Of a stretch of DNA of 64,000 bases, positions 47,476-56,994 are shown one piece after another. Within the stretch, counting starts at the first letter, position 1; each line of letters opens with the position of its first letter. The notes beneath the pieces are model-generated. The model worked only from the letters and a program-made list of their open reading frames with translations. It had not been told where the DNA came from and did not search any database. The position numbers were made by a program, and so were the translations under genes. The DNA comes from Gallibacterium genomosp. 3. GTDB taxonomy: Bacteria; Pseudomonadota; Gammaproteobacteria; Enterobacterales; Pasteurellaceae. The stretch is taken from the NCBI RefSeq assembly GCF_001678475.1, contig NZ_JTJR01000001.1:1-64000 (forward strand), given 5' to 3'.

Positions 47476-47506
47476 AAAGGTGTGAGAGCAATTTCACACC
47501 TTTTTT
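47476..47506. terminator. Bidirectional terminator after bamD
   Basis: AAAGGTGTGA and TCACACCTTT form a 10-bp stem with an 8-base loop, followed by T on the plus strand. It lies between convergent genes. Confidence 0.88.
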
Positions 47507-47515
47507 ATTGTGGAT

Positions 47516-49021
47516 TTAATGAACTAAACGATAGAGATCTTTGCTATAAAAAATCTGAGTTGGATTATTTAAATCATAACCGGCTACATTAGGTGCGATA
47601 TAAACAGGAAGATAGTATTGGAAAATTGGTAAAATGATCGCATCTTGCACTAAGGCATCCACAACTTGTTGATAGAGTTGCTGGCGTTTTTCGATTTCAA
47701 TTTCTACCATAGCTTGTTCAAGCCATTGATCAACTTGTGGATTGTGATAATGAAGTAGATTATCAGGACTTTTTGAATGGAAAATATTCAAAAATGCTGA
47801 AGGATCATTGTAATCTGCACACCAACCGCTACGAATTAATTGGAATTGTTGCTGGCTATGTTCAGTCGCCCAGGTTTGACTATCTTTTGCCTGTAAAGTG
47901 ACTCTAATCAGATCTGACTGCGCAAATTGGCGTGTTAAATTTTGTGCAATTTGTTGGTTAATGACTGAATCATCAAAGGTTAAAGTAATGTGTAATGGGT
48001 GTCGATTAGTAATTTTAGCTTGCATTAATAGCTGTTCAGCAGGAGGTAAGTTTAAATACGAACCGAATAACATAGATTGAGGCAGTAAGTTTGCTGTGGC
48101 TTTACCTTTAATCGCAACATTAGCCACTGCGGATTGGCTAGAGATTAAACTTACTAATGCTTGGCGTACAGCAACATCATGTAATGTTGGATGATGAGGA
48201 TTTAATTCGTAATAGTAACCACATAATTTTGGTACATATTGTACTTCTGTGCCTGTACGTTGTGTATTGAGTTGCCAATCAACTTGCGGAGAGGTGAGGT
48301 TATTACGCCAATATTCTACTTGTTGAAAAGAGAGATGGGCTTTATTCCAATAATAAGGATTAGCTGCCAATAAGATTTTTTGTTCATCAATCTGCTTTAA
48401 TGTATAAGCACCATTCGAGAGTGCTGCCTTAGTAGGGACTAACGAAATATGTGCTAACATCATAGGCAAATTTGCATTTGCTTTATCTAATTGAATTTGT
48501 AGCGTATGTGTATCAATCGCCTGTATACCTAAAGCAGTGGCGGGTAATTTATCGGTCAGAATTTTTTCTGCATTTTGAATTGCAATAAATCCTAAATAGC
48601 GAGCTAAAGGCGCTTTACTGCTGAGTAAATGTTGCCAACTTTGTACGAAATCCTCTGCGGTAACATTGCTTCCATCAGACCATTTCGCATTTTGGCGTAA
48701 ATGGAATAACCATAGTTTTTGATTTTTACTTTCCCAAGATTCAGCTACCGCAGGTACGATATTACCGTGAATATCATAACTAATAAGCCCTTCATAGAGA
48801 TCATATAAAAGAGCAGTGTTCTGAAGATCATTGACTTGATGGGGATCTAATTGAAATTGGCTAAACTCTCCGGCACGAATCAAGGTCGTTGTGGACGCTG
48901 ATTGAGCTGGAGGTGTAGGCTTAGTTTGTGTGGTGTTTTGTTTTTGTTGATCACAAGCAATAGTTAAAAATAAACAACAGCAAGCAATAAAAATGAACTT
49001 GCTTGATTTTAACATCTTCAT
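47516..49021 (-). CDS. Oligopeptide-binding (SBP family 5) lipoprotein, OppA-like
   Basis: A 501-residue extracytoplasmic solute-binding protein. The signal peptide ends in a lipobox (LTIAC, Cys23), so it is a lipoprotein rather than the free periplasmic OppA of E. coli. The family 5 signature is seen as VPAVAESWESKNQKLWLFHL, followed by AKWSDGSNVTAEDFVQSW; the second lobe has RSGWCADYNDPSAFLN. It lacks adjacent opp permease and ATPase genes. The start overlaps the ychE stop by one base, matching the ychE-oppA order of E. coli. Confidence 0.88.
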   Translation of the reverse strand: MKMLKSSKFIFIACCCLFLTIACDQQKQNTTQTKPTPPAQSASTTTLIRAGEFSQFQLDPHQVNDLQNTALLYDLYEGLISYDIHGNIVPAVAESWESKNQKLWLFHLRQNAKWSDGSNVTAEDFVQSWQHLLSSKAPLARYLGFIAIQNAEKILTDKLPATALGIQAIDTHTLQIQLDKANANLPMMLAHISLVPTKAALSNGAYTLKQIDEQKILLAANPYYWNKAHLSFQQVEYWRNNLTSPQVDWQLNTQRTGTEVQYVPKLCGYYYELNPHHPTLHDVAVRQALVSLISSQSAVANVAIKGKATANLLPQSMLFGSYLNLPPAEQLLMQAKITNRHPLHITLTFDDSVINQQIAQNLTRQFAQSDLIRVTLQAKDSQTWATEHSQQQFQLIRSGWCADYNDPSAFLNIFHSKSPDNLLHYHNPQVDQWLEQAMVEIEIEKRQQLYQQVVDALVQDAIILPIFQYYLPVYIAPNVAGYDLNNPTQIFYSKDLYRLVH

Positions 49022-49668
49022 TAGTGCAATAATCCTGGGAAAAGGTTAGAAATACCTGTGACACAAATTTCAATGCCAAGTGCCATCAAAATAAGTCCCA
49101 TAATACGGGTGACTACGTTGCTTCCGGTTTTACCTAAGTATTTCATAATCATTGGGCCAGAACGAAAAATGGCATAACATAAAAATGAAAAAATAATAAT
49201 TGAAATGGAAAAGCCGAGCCAATCAATCCAACTGTTATAACGGGAGGCCCAAACAATCGTAGAACTAATTGCCCCAGGGCCAGCAATTAACGGCATCGCA
49301 AGCGGAACAACTGCAATACTTTCATTTTCAGAAAAATCTGTGGCACGTTCTTCTTTATTTTGTTTTTCTTCCCCTAATTTCCCACTAATCATAGTCATAG
49401 CAATTGAAATCACCAAAATACCGCCAGCGATACGGAATGAATTGAGTGAAATACTGAAAAAATTAAGTAATGCTTGCCCGATAAATAAACTGGTAAGCAA
49501 TACGATACCAATTGCAGTTGAGGTGACCAGCATTGTTTTTTGGCGTTCAGCTTTATATTGGTTGCTTGTCATACTCATAAAAATAGGCAACGAACCTAAG
49601 GGGTTAGTTACTGCGAATAAACCAATAAAAAACTGCATATAGATAGAAAAATTCTCAATAAACAACAT
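49021..49668 (-). CDS. ychE: MarC-family inner-membrane protein YchE
   Basis: A 215-residue membrane protein of the MarC/NAAT family with about six hydrophobic helices. GLFAVTNPLGSLPIFMSMT in the first helix and PLAMPLIAGPGAISSTIV in the second half are the paired NPxG/PGxxS-type family motifs. Function is unknown; a role in amino-acid or drug transport was proposed for some members. Overlap of one base with the OppA-like gene implies coupling. The ribosome binding site is weak. Confidence 0.88.
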   Translation of the reverse strand: MLFIENFSIYMQFFIGLFAVTNPLGSLPIFMSMTSNQYKAERQKTMLVTSTAIGIVLLTSLFIGQALLNFFSISLNSFRIAGGILVISIAMTMISGKLGEEKQNKEERATDFSENESIAVVPLAMPLIAGPGAISSTIVWASRYNSWIDWLGFSISIIIFSFLCYAIFRSGPMIMKYLGKTGSNVVTRIMGLILMALGIEICVTGISNLFPGLLH

Positions 49669-49725
49669 ACTTTTTTCAAATTAGGAGAAGAAATTAAATC
49701 GACTTATTATGACATAGGTAACGTA

Positions 49726-50076
49726 TTATTTACACGCTGCAGTAATAACGATTTCGACTTTCCAATTCGGATCGGCGAGTTTTGCTTCAACTGTGGCTCG
49801 AGCTGGGGCAGCACCTGCAATAACCCATTCGTCCCAAGCGCGATTCATCTCTGCATAATCAGCCATATTTGCTAAGAAAATTTCAGCACGTAAAATGCGG
49901 GATTTATCAGAATTACTTTGAGCCAAGAGGTTATCAATCAGCTGTAACACTTGTTTAGTTTGTCCATAAGCATCAAGCGAGGTATCTTCAGGCACTTGTC
50001 CTGCAAGATAAACGATACCACCATAAATAGTTGCTTCAGATAAACGTGCACCTGCATCAATGCGCTTGATTGTCAT
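49726..50076 (-). CDS. Rid-family protein (YoaB-like)
   Basis: A 116-residue small trimeric protein of the RidA/YjgF superfamily, many of which hydrolyse reactive enamines and imines. VYLAGQVPED, AEIFLANMADYAEMNRAWDEW and ARATVEAKLADPNWKVEI follow the YoaB branch; the arginine of ARATVEA is retained. Paralogues of this group are not all deaminases, so activity is uncertain. AAAGGAG precedes the ATG. Divergent from the next gene. Confidence 0.88.
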   Translation of the reverse strand: MTIKRIDAGARLSEATIYGGIVYLAGQVPEDTSLDAYGQTKQVLQLIDNLLAQSNSDKSRILRAEIFLANMADYAEMNRAWDEWVIAGAAPARATVEAKLADPNWKVEIVITAACK

Positions 50077-50154
50077 AAGTACTCCTTTAAGTTATATATC
50101 ATTGTTGGGTTTAAAGTTAAAATTCAGAACTATTATCAACTGTTAGGTCAAAAA

Positions 50155-50877
50155 ATGAAACTATTAATTTCCAATCAACATGGTGCTATCGTTATGGCAC
50201 TTTTACCATTTTGTTATGGCGTTCTGCTTACTACACCTATCGGATTACACATCTGTTTATTAGTTGCGTGGTTTGCGTTGTATTTAATGACATATCCTTT
50301 TTTAGCTTTATTTAAAGGCAGAAATATGTTGTTGTATTGGCGTTGGACTTTCATTTATGGCGGTATTAGTCTTGTTTTTGCGTTACCTGCTATTTGGTAT
50401 AACCCACAGATTCTCTATTTTGTAGTAGCAATGTTGCCATTGGTTTTGGTGAATATTTACTATACTAAGACAAAAAATGAACGCGCCTTATTGAATGATG
50501 TAGCAGCGATTATTATTTTTGCGATTGCAGGCATGGCTGCTTATTATTTTCCCTCTCAGCAATGGGATTTTCATCTTGTCGAAATTGCGTTATATCCTAG
50601 CTTATTTTTCTTAGGCACAACTTTATATGTGAAAAGTGTCATGCGTGAGCGGAAAAATCCGATTTACTATTATGTGTCTTGTGGTTTTCATGTAGTTTGT
50701 GCGGTATTACCTCTCTTGTTAGTAAATTGGCTGTTAAGTTTAGCTTTTGTTATTCCTCTATTGCGTGCAATTTTATTGCCTAAACGAAAATTGTCGGTGA
50801 AACAGACAGGGCTGGTAGAATTTGCAATCTCGTTCTACTTTTTAGTAATGATTTACCTTGCAACAGGGATAAATTAA
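50155..50877 (+). CDS. YwiC-like family membrane protein
   Basis: A 240-residue polytopic membrane protein with about seven or eight hydrophobic segments. SNQHGAIVMALLPFCYG near the N-terminus is the start pattern of the YwiC-like family. In Bacillus the ywiC gene lies near nitrate respiration genes, but its function is unknown. AGG precedes the start by 7 bases. It stands alone between the Rid gene and parE. Confidence 0.8.
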   Translation: MKLLISNQHGAIVMALLPFCYGVLLTTPIGLHICLLVAWFALYLMTYPFLALFKGRNMLLYWRWTFIYGGISLVFALPAIWYNPQILYFVVAMLPLVLVNIYYTKTKNERALLNDVAAIIIFAIAGMAAYYFPSQQWDFHLVEIALYPSLFFLGTTLYVKSVMRERKNPIYYYVSCGFHVVCAVLPLLLVNWLLSLAFVIPLLRAILLPKRKLSVKQTGLVEFAISFYFLVMIYLATGIN

Positions 50878-50894
50878 TTTCGTAAAGTAGCAAT

Positions 50895-50922
50895 TTGTTC
50901 ACTGCTAAAAAAATGCTAGAAT
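50895..50922 (+). promoter_or_regulatory. Predicted promoter of parE-parC
   Basis: TTGTTC (50895-50900) and TAGAAT (50917-50922) are spaced by 16 bases and lie 34 bases before the parE ATG. Confidence 0.5.
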
Positions 50923-50955
50923 CTAGCCCTTTGTGATTAATAGTAGCTTAGAACA

Positions 50956-52866
50956 ATGAGTCAAGAGATTTATAACGCCAACGATATTACAGTTTTAAAG
51001 GATCTCGAGCCAGTACAGTTACGCCCGGGAATGTACACAGATACCACACGACCAAATCATCTAGGTCAAGAGGTGATTGATAACAGTGTAGATGAAGCCT
51101 TAGCAGGATATGCAACAAAAATTGAGGTTGTGCTTTATCCTGATCAATCACTTGAAGTCATTGATAACGGTCGAGGAATGCCAGTTGATATTCATCCAGT
51201 TGAAAAAATTTCTGGTGTAGAACTGATTTTAAGTAAGTTGCATGCAGGCGGTAAATTCTCTAACAAAAATTACCAATTTTCAGGTGGTTTACATGGCGTA
51301 GGTATTTCGGTTGTAAATGCGTTATCTGCGCGTGTAGATGTTACTGTCAAGCGTAATGGTGAGGTTTATCATATTGCATTTGCGGATGGAAAAAAGGTAG
51401 AGGAGCTTACGGTTATTGGTAGTTGTGGGCGTAGAACCACAGGTACAGCAGTTAAATTTTTACCTAATCCAAAATATTTTGATTCTGCGAAATTTTCATC
51501 CACTCGCCTACGTCATTTATTACGTGCCAAAGCAGTACTTTGTCCAGGATTGGAAATTAAGTTTGTTGATAAAGTAAATCAAACGGAAGATGTTTGGTGC
51601 TATCAAGATGGATTGTCTGATTATCTAATAGAAGCGATTGATGGTGTAGAAACTGTGCCAGAAAAACCGTTTATTGGTGAATTTAATGCAGCAACCGAAA
51701 CGGTGAGTTGGGCGTTATTCTGGTTACCAGAAGGTGGAAATGTCATTGGTGAAAGTTATGTTAATTTAATTCCAACTCCATTAGGTGGGACTCATGTTAA
51801 TGGATTACGCCAAGGTTTATTAGATGCAATGCGGGAGTTTTGTGAGTTCCGCAATTTATTGCCACGAGGGGTAAAATTAACCGCCGATGACCTTTGGGAT
51901 CACTGTGCCTATATCTTGTCTTTAAAAATGCAAGATCCTCAATTTGCAGGACAAACTAAAGAGCGTTTGTCATCACGTCAAAGTGCAGTCTTTGTGACTG
52001 GTGTTGTAAAAGATAGCTTTAGTTTATGGCTGAACCAAAATGTGCAACAAGCAGAACAACTTGCTGAAATGGCAATCGCTTCTGCACAACGCCGTTTACG
52101 TAGTGCAAAGAAAGTAGTACGGAAAAAATTGGTGAGTGGACCAGCTTTGCCAGGAAAATTAGCAGATTGTACGCAACAAGATCTGGCTCGTACTGAATTA
52201 TTTTTAGTGGAGGGGGATTCTGCGGGTGGTTCGGCTAAACAAGCGAGAGATCGTGAATATCAGGCAATTCTGCCATTACGAGGAAAAATTTTAAATACTT
52301 GGGAGGTCGCAGGTGACCAAGTTTTAGGCTCGCAAGAAATTCACGATATTGCAGTGGCTTTAGGGATTGATCCAGATTCAGATGATTTATCACAACTACG
52401 CTACGGCAAAGTCTGTATTTTAGCGGATGCTGATTCAGATGGTTTACATATTGCAACTTTATTATGTGCACTATTTTTACGTCATTTCCCGAAATTAGTG
52501 GAAGAAGGGCATGTCTATGTTGCAATGCCACCGTTATATCGGATTGATTTAGGTAAAGAAGTTTATTATGCCCTTGATGAGGGAGAAAAAGAGGCGATTT
52601 TAGAGCGCTTACAAAGTAAACGAGGTAAAGCGAATGTACAACGTTTCAAAGGGTTAGGGGAGATGAATCCATTACAATTACGCGAAACCACGATGGATCC
52701 GAATACTCGCCGTTTAGTGCAGTTAGTGTATGAACCAACAACTCAGACGGAAGGCGAAGTTGATCATACCTTTGAAATTTTGGATATGTTATTAGCGAAG
52801 AAACGAGCGGATGATCGTAAAAATTGGTTACAAGAAAAAGGCGATCATGCTGAACTTAGCGTTTAA
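50956..52866 (+). CDS. parE: Topoisomerase IV subunit B
   Basis: A 636-residue ATPase subunit of topoisomerase IV, which unlinks daughter chromosomes. The GHKL ATP-binding site is visible as VIDNSVDEALAGYA and VIDNGRGMPVDIHP, with SGGLHGVGISVVNAL as the ATP lid. The Toprim domain has LFLVEGDSAGGSAKQARDR and ILADADSDGLHIATLL. Length and the plain N-terminus separate it from GyrB. parC follows with a 27-base gap. Confidence 0.96.
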   Translation: MSQEIYNANDITVLKDLEPVQLRPGMYTDTTRPNHLGQEVIDNSVDEALAGYATKIEVVLYPDQSLEVIDNGRGMPVDIHPVEKISGVELILSKLHAGGKFSNKNYQFSGGLHGVGISVVNALSARVDVTVKRNGEVYHIAFADGKKVEELTVIGSCGRRTTGTAVKFLPNPKYFDSAKFSSTRLRHLLRAKAVLCPGLEIKFVDKVNQTEDVWCYQDGLSDYLIEAIDGVETVPEKPFIGEFNAATETVSWALFWLPEGGNVIGESYVNLIPTPLGGTHVNGLRQGLLDAMREFCEFRNLLPRGVKLTADDLWDHCAYILSLKMQDPQFAGQTKERLSSRQSAVFVTGVVKDSFSLWLNQNVQQAEQLAEMAIASAQRRLRSAKKVVRKKLVSGPALPGKLADCTQQDLARTELFLVEGDSAGGSAKQARDREYQAILPLRGKILNTWEVAGDQVLGSQEIHDIAVALGIDPDSDDLSQLRYGKVCILADADSDGLHIATLLCALFLRHFPKLVEEGHVYVAMPPLYRIDLGKEVYYALDEGEKEAILERLQSKRGKANVQRFKGLGEMNPLQLRETTMDPNTRRLVQLVYEPTTQTEGEVDHTFEILDMLLAKKRADDRKNWLQEKGDHAELSV

Positions 52867-52893
52867 AATCGATGAATGAGTAGAGAGAGAATA

Positions 52894-55188
52894 ATGACAA
52901 CAATTAACTATGAAGGGGTTGAGCAAATGCCAATAGGGCATTTTACCGAAAATGCTTACCTCAATTATTCAATGTATGTGATTATGGATCGTGCCTTACC
53001 ATTTATTGGTGATGGTCTAAAGCCAGTGCAACGCCGTATTATCTATGCGATGTCAGAATTGGGATTAAATGCAACGGCAAAATATAAAAAATCAGCGCGT
53101 ACGGTAGGGGATGTATTAGGTAAGTTTCACCCGCATGGTGATACTGCTTGTTATGAAGCAATGGTGTTGATGGCGCAACCTTTTTCATATCGTTATCCCT
53201 TAGTTGATGGGCAAGGAAACTGGGGGGCGCCAGATGATCCAAAATCTTTTGCTGCAATGCGTTATACCGAATCTCGTTTATCAAAAATCTCAGAATTGTT
53301 GTTATCTGAATTAGGGCAAGGAACGGTAGATTATCAGCCTAATTTTGATGGTACGATTGAAGAACCCCAATATTTACCAGCACGATTGCCACATATTTTG
53401 CTTAATGGAACAACCGGTATTGCTGTGGGTATGGCGACAGATATTCCACCGCATAATATTAATGAAATTGCAAATGCATTAATTTTATTGCTGGATAAAC
53501 CAGATGCCACCATTACGGATCTGTTAAAAATTGTCAAAGCACCAGATTTTCCAACAGAAGCTGAAATTATCTCGCCAAAAGAGGATTTACAAAAAATCTA
53601 TACGCAAGGTAAAGGCTCATTAAAAATGCGTGCTGTATGGAAAAAAGAAGATGGAGAGATCGTGATTAGTGCGATTCCTTATCAGGCATCAGGGGCAAAA
53701 ATTATTGAGCAAATTGCGACGCAAATGCGTAATAAAAAATTGCCGATGGTTGATGATATTAAAGATGAATCTGATCATGAAAATCCGACTAGAATTGTGA
53801 TTGTTCCTCGTTCAAATCGGGTGAATGAAGATGAATTAATGGCGCATCTGTTTGCCACTACGGATTTAGAAAAAAGCTATCGAGTCAATATGAATATGAT
53901 TGGCTTAGATCGCAAACCTGCGGTTAAAGATCTCTTTACGATTTTAACGGAATGGTTGGTGTTTAGACGTCAAACGGTGACACGCCGTTTGCAATATCGC
54001 TTAGATAAAGTTTTGGCTCGTTTGCATATTTTAGAGGGCTTGTTGATAGCTTTTCTGAATATTGATGAAGTGATTGACATAATTCGTCATGAAGATGAAC
54101 CGAAACCAGTGTTGATGGCACGCTTTAATCTTTCAGAGGAACAAGCTGAAGCCATCTTAAATTTACGGTTACGCCATTTAGCGAAATTGGAAGAAACTGA
54201 GCTAAAAGCAGAACAACAGCAATTAGCGGAAGAACGTCAACAGTTAGAAAAAGTATTAGCATCAGAGGCGAATCTTAATCAACTGATCAAGCAGGAAATT
54301 CAGCAAGATGCAGAACAGTTTGCTAGCCCTCGTCGTTCTAAAATTGTAGAACGAGCAGAGGCAAAAGTGATTGCGGAAAGTGCGTTAGTTCCTGTAGAAC
54401 CGGTTACTGTGATTTTATCTGAAATGGGCTGGGTTCGTTGTGCTAAAGGGCATGATATTGATCCAGCAACATTAAGTTATAAAGCAGGCGATAAATATCT
54501 TGCACATGTTTGTGGGCGTTCTAATCAACCAGTTATTTTCTTAGATAATACAGGTCGTAGTTATAGCCTAGATGCGTTGTCATTACCATCTGCTCGTTCA
54601 CAAGGTGAACCAATAACTGGAAAATTAACATTACCTGCAGGCGCGGCGATTGAACAGCTATTGATGAGTAAACCAGAACAAGCGGTATTGATGGCTTCTA
54701 ATGCTGGCTATGGGTTTGTATGCCAGGTAGAGGATCTCATTTCTCGTAATAAAGCGGGTAAAGCGACAATTTCATTACCAGAAAATGCAAAAGTATTACC
54801 GCCAGTCATTGTAGAAAATAAATCTGCTTTATTAGTTGCAATTACTACTGCAAATAGAATGTTAGTATTTCCATTAAGTGAGCTACCTGAGTTAGCGAAA
54901 GGAAAAGGTAATAAAATTATTAATATTCCTGCGGCGAAAGCAAAATCACGAGAAGAGTTGTTAGCAAGATTATTGTTAATTAATCAGGGTAGCAGCTTAA
55001 TTTTCCGTGCGGGTAAGCGTAAAGTAACTTTAACTGCAGAAGAGGTTACGCATTATTATGGTGAGCGTGGACGTAGAGGTGGCGCATTGCCTCGTGGAGT
55101 ACAATTTAGTACAGAAATTGAAATCATTGCGCCGGTAGAACCAGAAAAAAGTGAAACAGATGAAGAGTTTGTTTTAACTGGTGAATAA
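52894..55188 (+). CDS. parC: Topoisomerase IV subunit A
   Basis: A 764-residue cleavage subunit of topoisomerase IV. The N-terminus [20 protein letters not shown] fits the family, and the catalytic Tyr124 lies in AMRYTESRL. The quinolone-determining region reads [11 protein letters not shown]; residue 84 is Thr where Haemophilus and E. coli (position 80) have Ser, while Glu88 is kept. The C-terminal domain has a degenerate beta-pinwheel. The ORF begins 6 codons earlier, but AGAGAGA lies before the ATG at 52894 and [13 protein letters not shown] matches Haemophilus ParC. Confidence 0.95.
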   Translation: MTTINYEGVEQMPIGHFTENAYLNYSMYVIMDRALPFIGDGLKPVQRRIIYAMSELGLNATAKYKKSARTVGDVLGKFHPHGDTACYEAMVLMAQPFSYRYPLVDGQGNWGAPDDPKSFAAMRYTESRLSKISELLLSELGQGTVDYQPNFDGTIEEPQYLPARLPHILLNGTTGIAVGMATDIPPHNINEIANALILLLDKPDATITDLLKIVKAPDFPTEAEIISPKEDLQKIYTQGKGSLKMRAVWKKEDGEIVISAIPYQASGAKIIEQIATQMRNKKLPMVDDIKDESDHENPTRIVIVPRSNRVNEDELMAHLFATTDLEKSYRVNMNMIGLDRKPAVKDLFTILTEWLVFRRQTVTRRLQYRLDKVLARLHILEGLLIAFLNIDEVIDIIRHEDEPKPVLMARFNLSEEQAEAILNLRLRHLAKLEETELKAEQQQLAEERQQLEKVLASEANLNQLIKQEIQQDAEQFASPRRSKIVERAEAKVIAESALVPVEPVTVILSEMGWVRCAKGHDIDPATLSYKAGDKYLAHVCGRSNQPVIFLDNTGRSYSLDALSLPSARSQGEPITGKLTLPAGAAIEQLLMSKPEQAVLMASNAGYGFVCQVEDLISRNKAGKATISLPENAKVLPPVIVENKSALLVAITTANRMLVFPLSELPELAKGKGNKIINIPAAKAKSREELLARLLLINQGSSLIFRAGKRKVTLTAEEVTHYYGERGRRGGALPRGVQFSTEIEIIAPVEPEKSETDEEFVLTGE

Positions 55189-55203
55189 TGGATATAAAAT
55201 ATT

Positions 55204-55232
55204 TTGCCATTCGTTTAGAGAACGGGTAAAAT
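55204..55232 (+). promoter_or_regulatory. Predicted promoter of rpsO
   Basis: TTGCCA (55204-55209) and TAAAAT (55227-55232) with 17-base spacing, about 75 bases before the rpsO ATG, leaving a leader long enough for S15 autoregulation. Confidence 0.6.
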
Positions 55233-55307
55233 GCACAGCTCTTGTCGTAGCTGGATTAGAGATCGGCTATCGATGTATTTATAACCTTAACTTTTTAGGA
55301 GTTTATT

Positions 55308-55577
55308 ATGTCTCTAAGTACTGAAGAAAAAGCAAAAATCGTTGCTAAATTTGGTCGTGATGCAAAAGACACTGGTTCATCAGAAGTTCAAATTGCATTA
55401 TTAACTGCACAAATTAACCACTTACAAGAACACTTTTCAGTTCATAAAAAAGACCACCATGGTCGCCGTGGTTTATTAGGTATGGTTTCACGTCGTCGTA
55501 AATTATTAGACTACTTAAAACGTTCTAACTTAGAAAGCTATTCTAACTTAATTAACCGTTTAGGTTTACGTCGCTAA
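55308..55577 (+). CDS. rpsO: 30S ribosomal protein S15
   Basis: An 89-residue primary 16S rRNA-binding protein. [38 protein letters not shown] and [11 protein letters not shown] are all conserved blocks, and the length is exactly that of E. coli. AGGAG precedes the ATG. It has its own predicted promoter and ends at a strong terminator. pnp, often downstream, is absent. Confidence 0.98.
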   Translation: MSLSTEEKAKIVAKFGRDAKDTGSSEVQIALLTAQINHLQEHFSVHKKDHHGRRGLLGMVSRRRKLLDYLKRSNLESYSNLINRLGLRR

Positions 55578-55594
55578 TTTTTACGTTTTTTATC

Positions 55595-55629
55595 TAGCCC
55601 GAAAGCAAGCAGTTTTCGGGCTATTTTTT
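55595..55629 (+). terminator. Intrinsic terminator after rpsO
   Basis: TAGCCCGAAA and TTTCGGGCTA form a 10-bp perfect stem around a 9-base loop, followed by six T. Confidence 0.92.
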
Positions 55630-55885
55630 ATCTTCATCATTGATACATCTTCTTAATTTATCTGCAACAAATTATCAGGCAACGCACCAAAAATAAAGCA
55701 TAGGGTTTCTAGGTTGAGTGAATATGACTTAACTTAGTGTCAATGCTCAGTTATCTGGTGGTGTAACCAATCAATTTATCCTCATTTTATGGTTTATTAG
55801 GTTGACTTTAACTTAGGTTATAGGCATTAAAAAAACTATTCAAATAATACAAAAAAAGTGACGAAAATATGAAAAAAATGTTAAT

Positions 55886-55913
55886 ATGACATCCCGTTTT
55901 AATTTTATATAAT
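55886..55913 (+). promoter_or_regulatory. Predicted sigma-70 promoter of the cyo operon
   Basis: ATGACA (55886-55891, 5 of 6 match) and a perfect TATAAT (55908-55913) are spaced by 16 bases. TGTTAATATGACATC overlapping the -35 has an ArcA-like GTTAAT half. The remaining region 55630-55885 is AT-rich and shows no gene. Confidence 0.65.
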
Positions 55914-55929
55914 CCTAAGAAGCAGAGTC

Positions 55930-55977
55930 ATGATTGCACGCACAAAACTGCTGTTATTTTGTCCGCCAGCATATTAA
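55930..55977 (+). CDS. Possible 15-residue leader peptide upstream of cyoA
   Basis: ATG at 55930 opens MIARTKLLLFCPPAY and stops at TAA. It begins about ten bases after the transcription start expected from the promoter at 55886-55913 and ends 58 bases before cyoA. AAGAAGCAGAG precedes it, a weak ribosome binding site. Whether it is translated, or controls cyo by attenuation or stalling (it contains Pro-Pro), is unknown. A chance ORF of this length is quite possible. Confidence 0.3.
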   Translation: MIARTKLLLFCPPAY

Positions 55978-56035
55978 ATATCTTGTGCTTCATTCTCTAA
56001 AACTTTAGTTTGTTTCTGTATTGAGGTTATTATTT

Positions 56036-56968
56036 ATGAAACTGAGTAGTAAACATGCCAAATGGAGCTTTGTGCTTGCCTGTGCCACTTTTTTACTAAG
56101 TGGTTGTGAGAATGCTGTATTGCTCAATCCTAAAGGTCAAATCGGCATGGCGGAGCGTGATCTCATCCTTGTTGCAACTGGCCTAATGTTGCTTGTTGTG
56201 ATTCCAGTCATTGTGATGGCAATTGCATTTGCTCGAAAATATCGAGAAAGCAATATAGGTGCTAAATATACGCCAAACTGGGCACACTCTAATAAGATCG
56301 AAATGGTTGTTTGGGGAATCCCCATTATCATTATCCTTATTTTAGGAACGATCACATGGAAAACCACCCATTCACTTGATCCATACCGTCCATTAGAACA
56401 TGAGAATAAACCAATCACTATTCAAGTGGTTTCTCTAGACTGGAAATGGTTGTTTATTTATCCTGAACAAGGCATTGCGACAGTGAACGAAATTGCCTTC
56501 CCACAAAATACCCCTGTGGAATTCAAAATCACTTCAGATACAGTGATGAACTCCTTTTTCATTCCACAATTAGGTAGTCAAGTTTATGCGATGGCTGGTA
56601 TGCAGACTAAACTACATCTAATTGCTAATGAACCTGGTACTTACAAAGGTATCTCTGCAAGTTATAGTGGTTCAGGATTTTCAGGTATGAAATTCAATGC
56701 TATTGCTACCCCAGATGAAGCTTCTTTTGAAGATTGGGTTGCTAAAGTGAAGCAGTCATCAGACTCTTTAGGCACTATGGAAGCATATAATCAGGTAGCT
56801 ACACCAAGCAAATATGATAAACCGAAGTATTTCTCTAGTGTTGTTCCGAATCTGTTTTATGAAATTATGGCAAAATTTGGTAGCCCTCATATGCATAAAC
56901 CGCAAGAGCACAATATGCATGGCGCACATATTTCGCACAATGAGTCATCAGTAGCAATTACTGAATAG
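56036..56968 (+). CDS. cyoA: Cytochrome bo3 ubiquinol oxidase subunit II
   Basis: A 310-residue membrane lipoprotein subunit of the proton-pumping quinol oxidase. The signal ends in lipobox LLSGC with Cys24. Two transmembrane helices follow ([20 protein letters not shown] and a second near 80-100), then the cupredoxin-like domain with [15 protein letters not shown] and [20 protein letters not shown]. It lacks copper ligands, as expected for quinol oxidases. GAGGT is 8 bases before the ATG at 56036; the ORF start five codons earlier is TTG. First gene of cyoABCDE. Confidence 0.96.
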   Translation: MKLSSKHAKWSFVLACATFLLSGCENAVLLNPKGQIGMAERDLILVATGLMLLVVIPVIVMAIAFARKYRESNIGAKYTPNWAHSNKIEMVVWGIPIIIILILGTITWKTTHSLDPYRPLEHENKPITIQVVSLDWKWLFIYPEQGIATVNEIAFPQNTPVEFKITSDTVMNSFFIPQLGSQVYAMAGMQTKLHLIANEPGTYKGISASYSGSGFSGMKFNAIATPDEASFEDWVAKVKQSSDSLGTMEAYNQVATPSKYDKPKYFSSVVPNLFYEIMAKFGSPHMHKPQEHNMHGAHISHNESSVAITE

Positions 56969-56994
56969 TTGGATAAGCATCGAAGGATATAACT

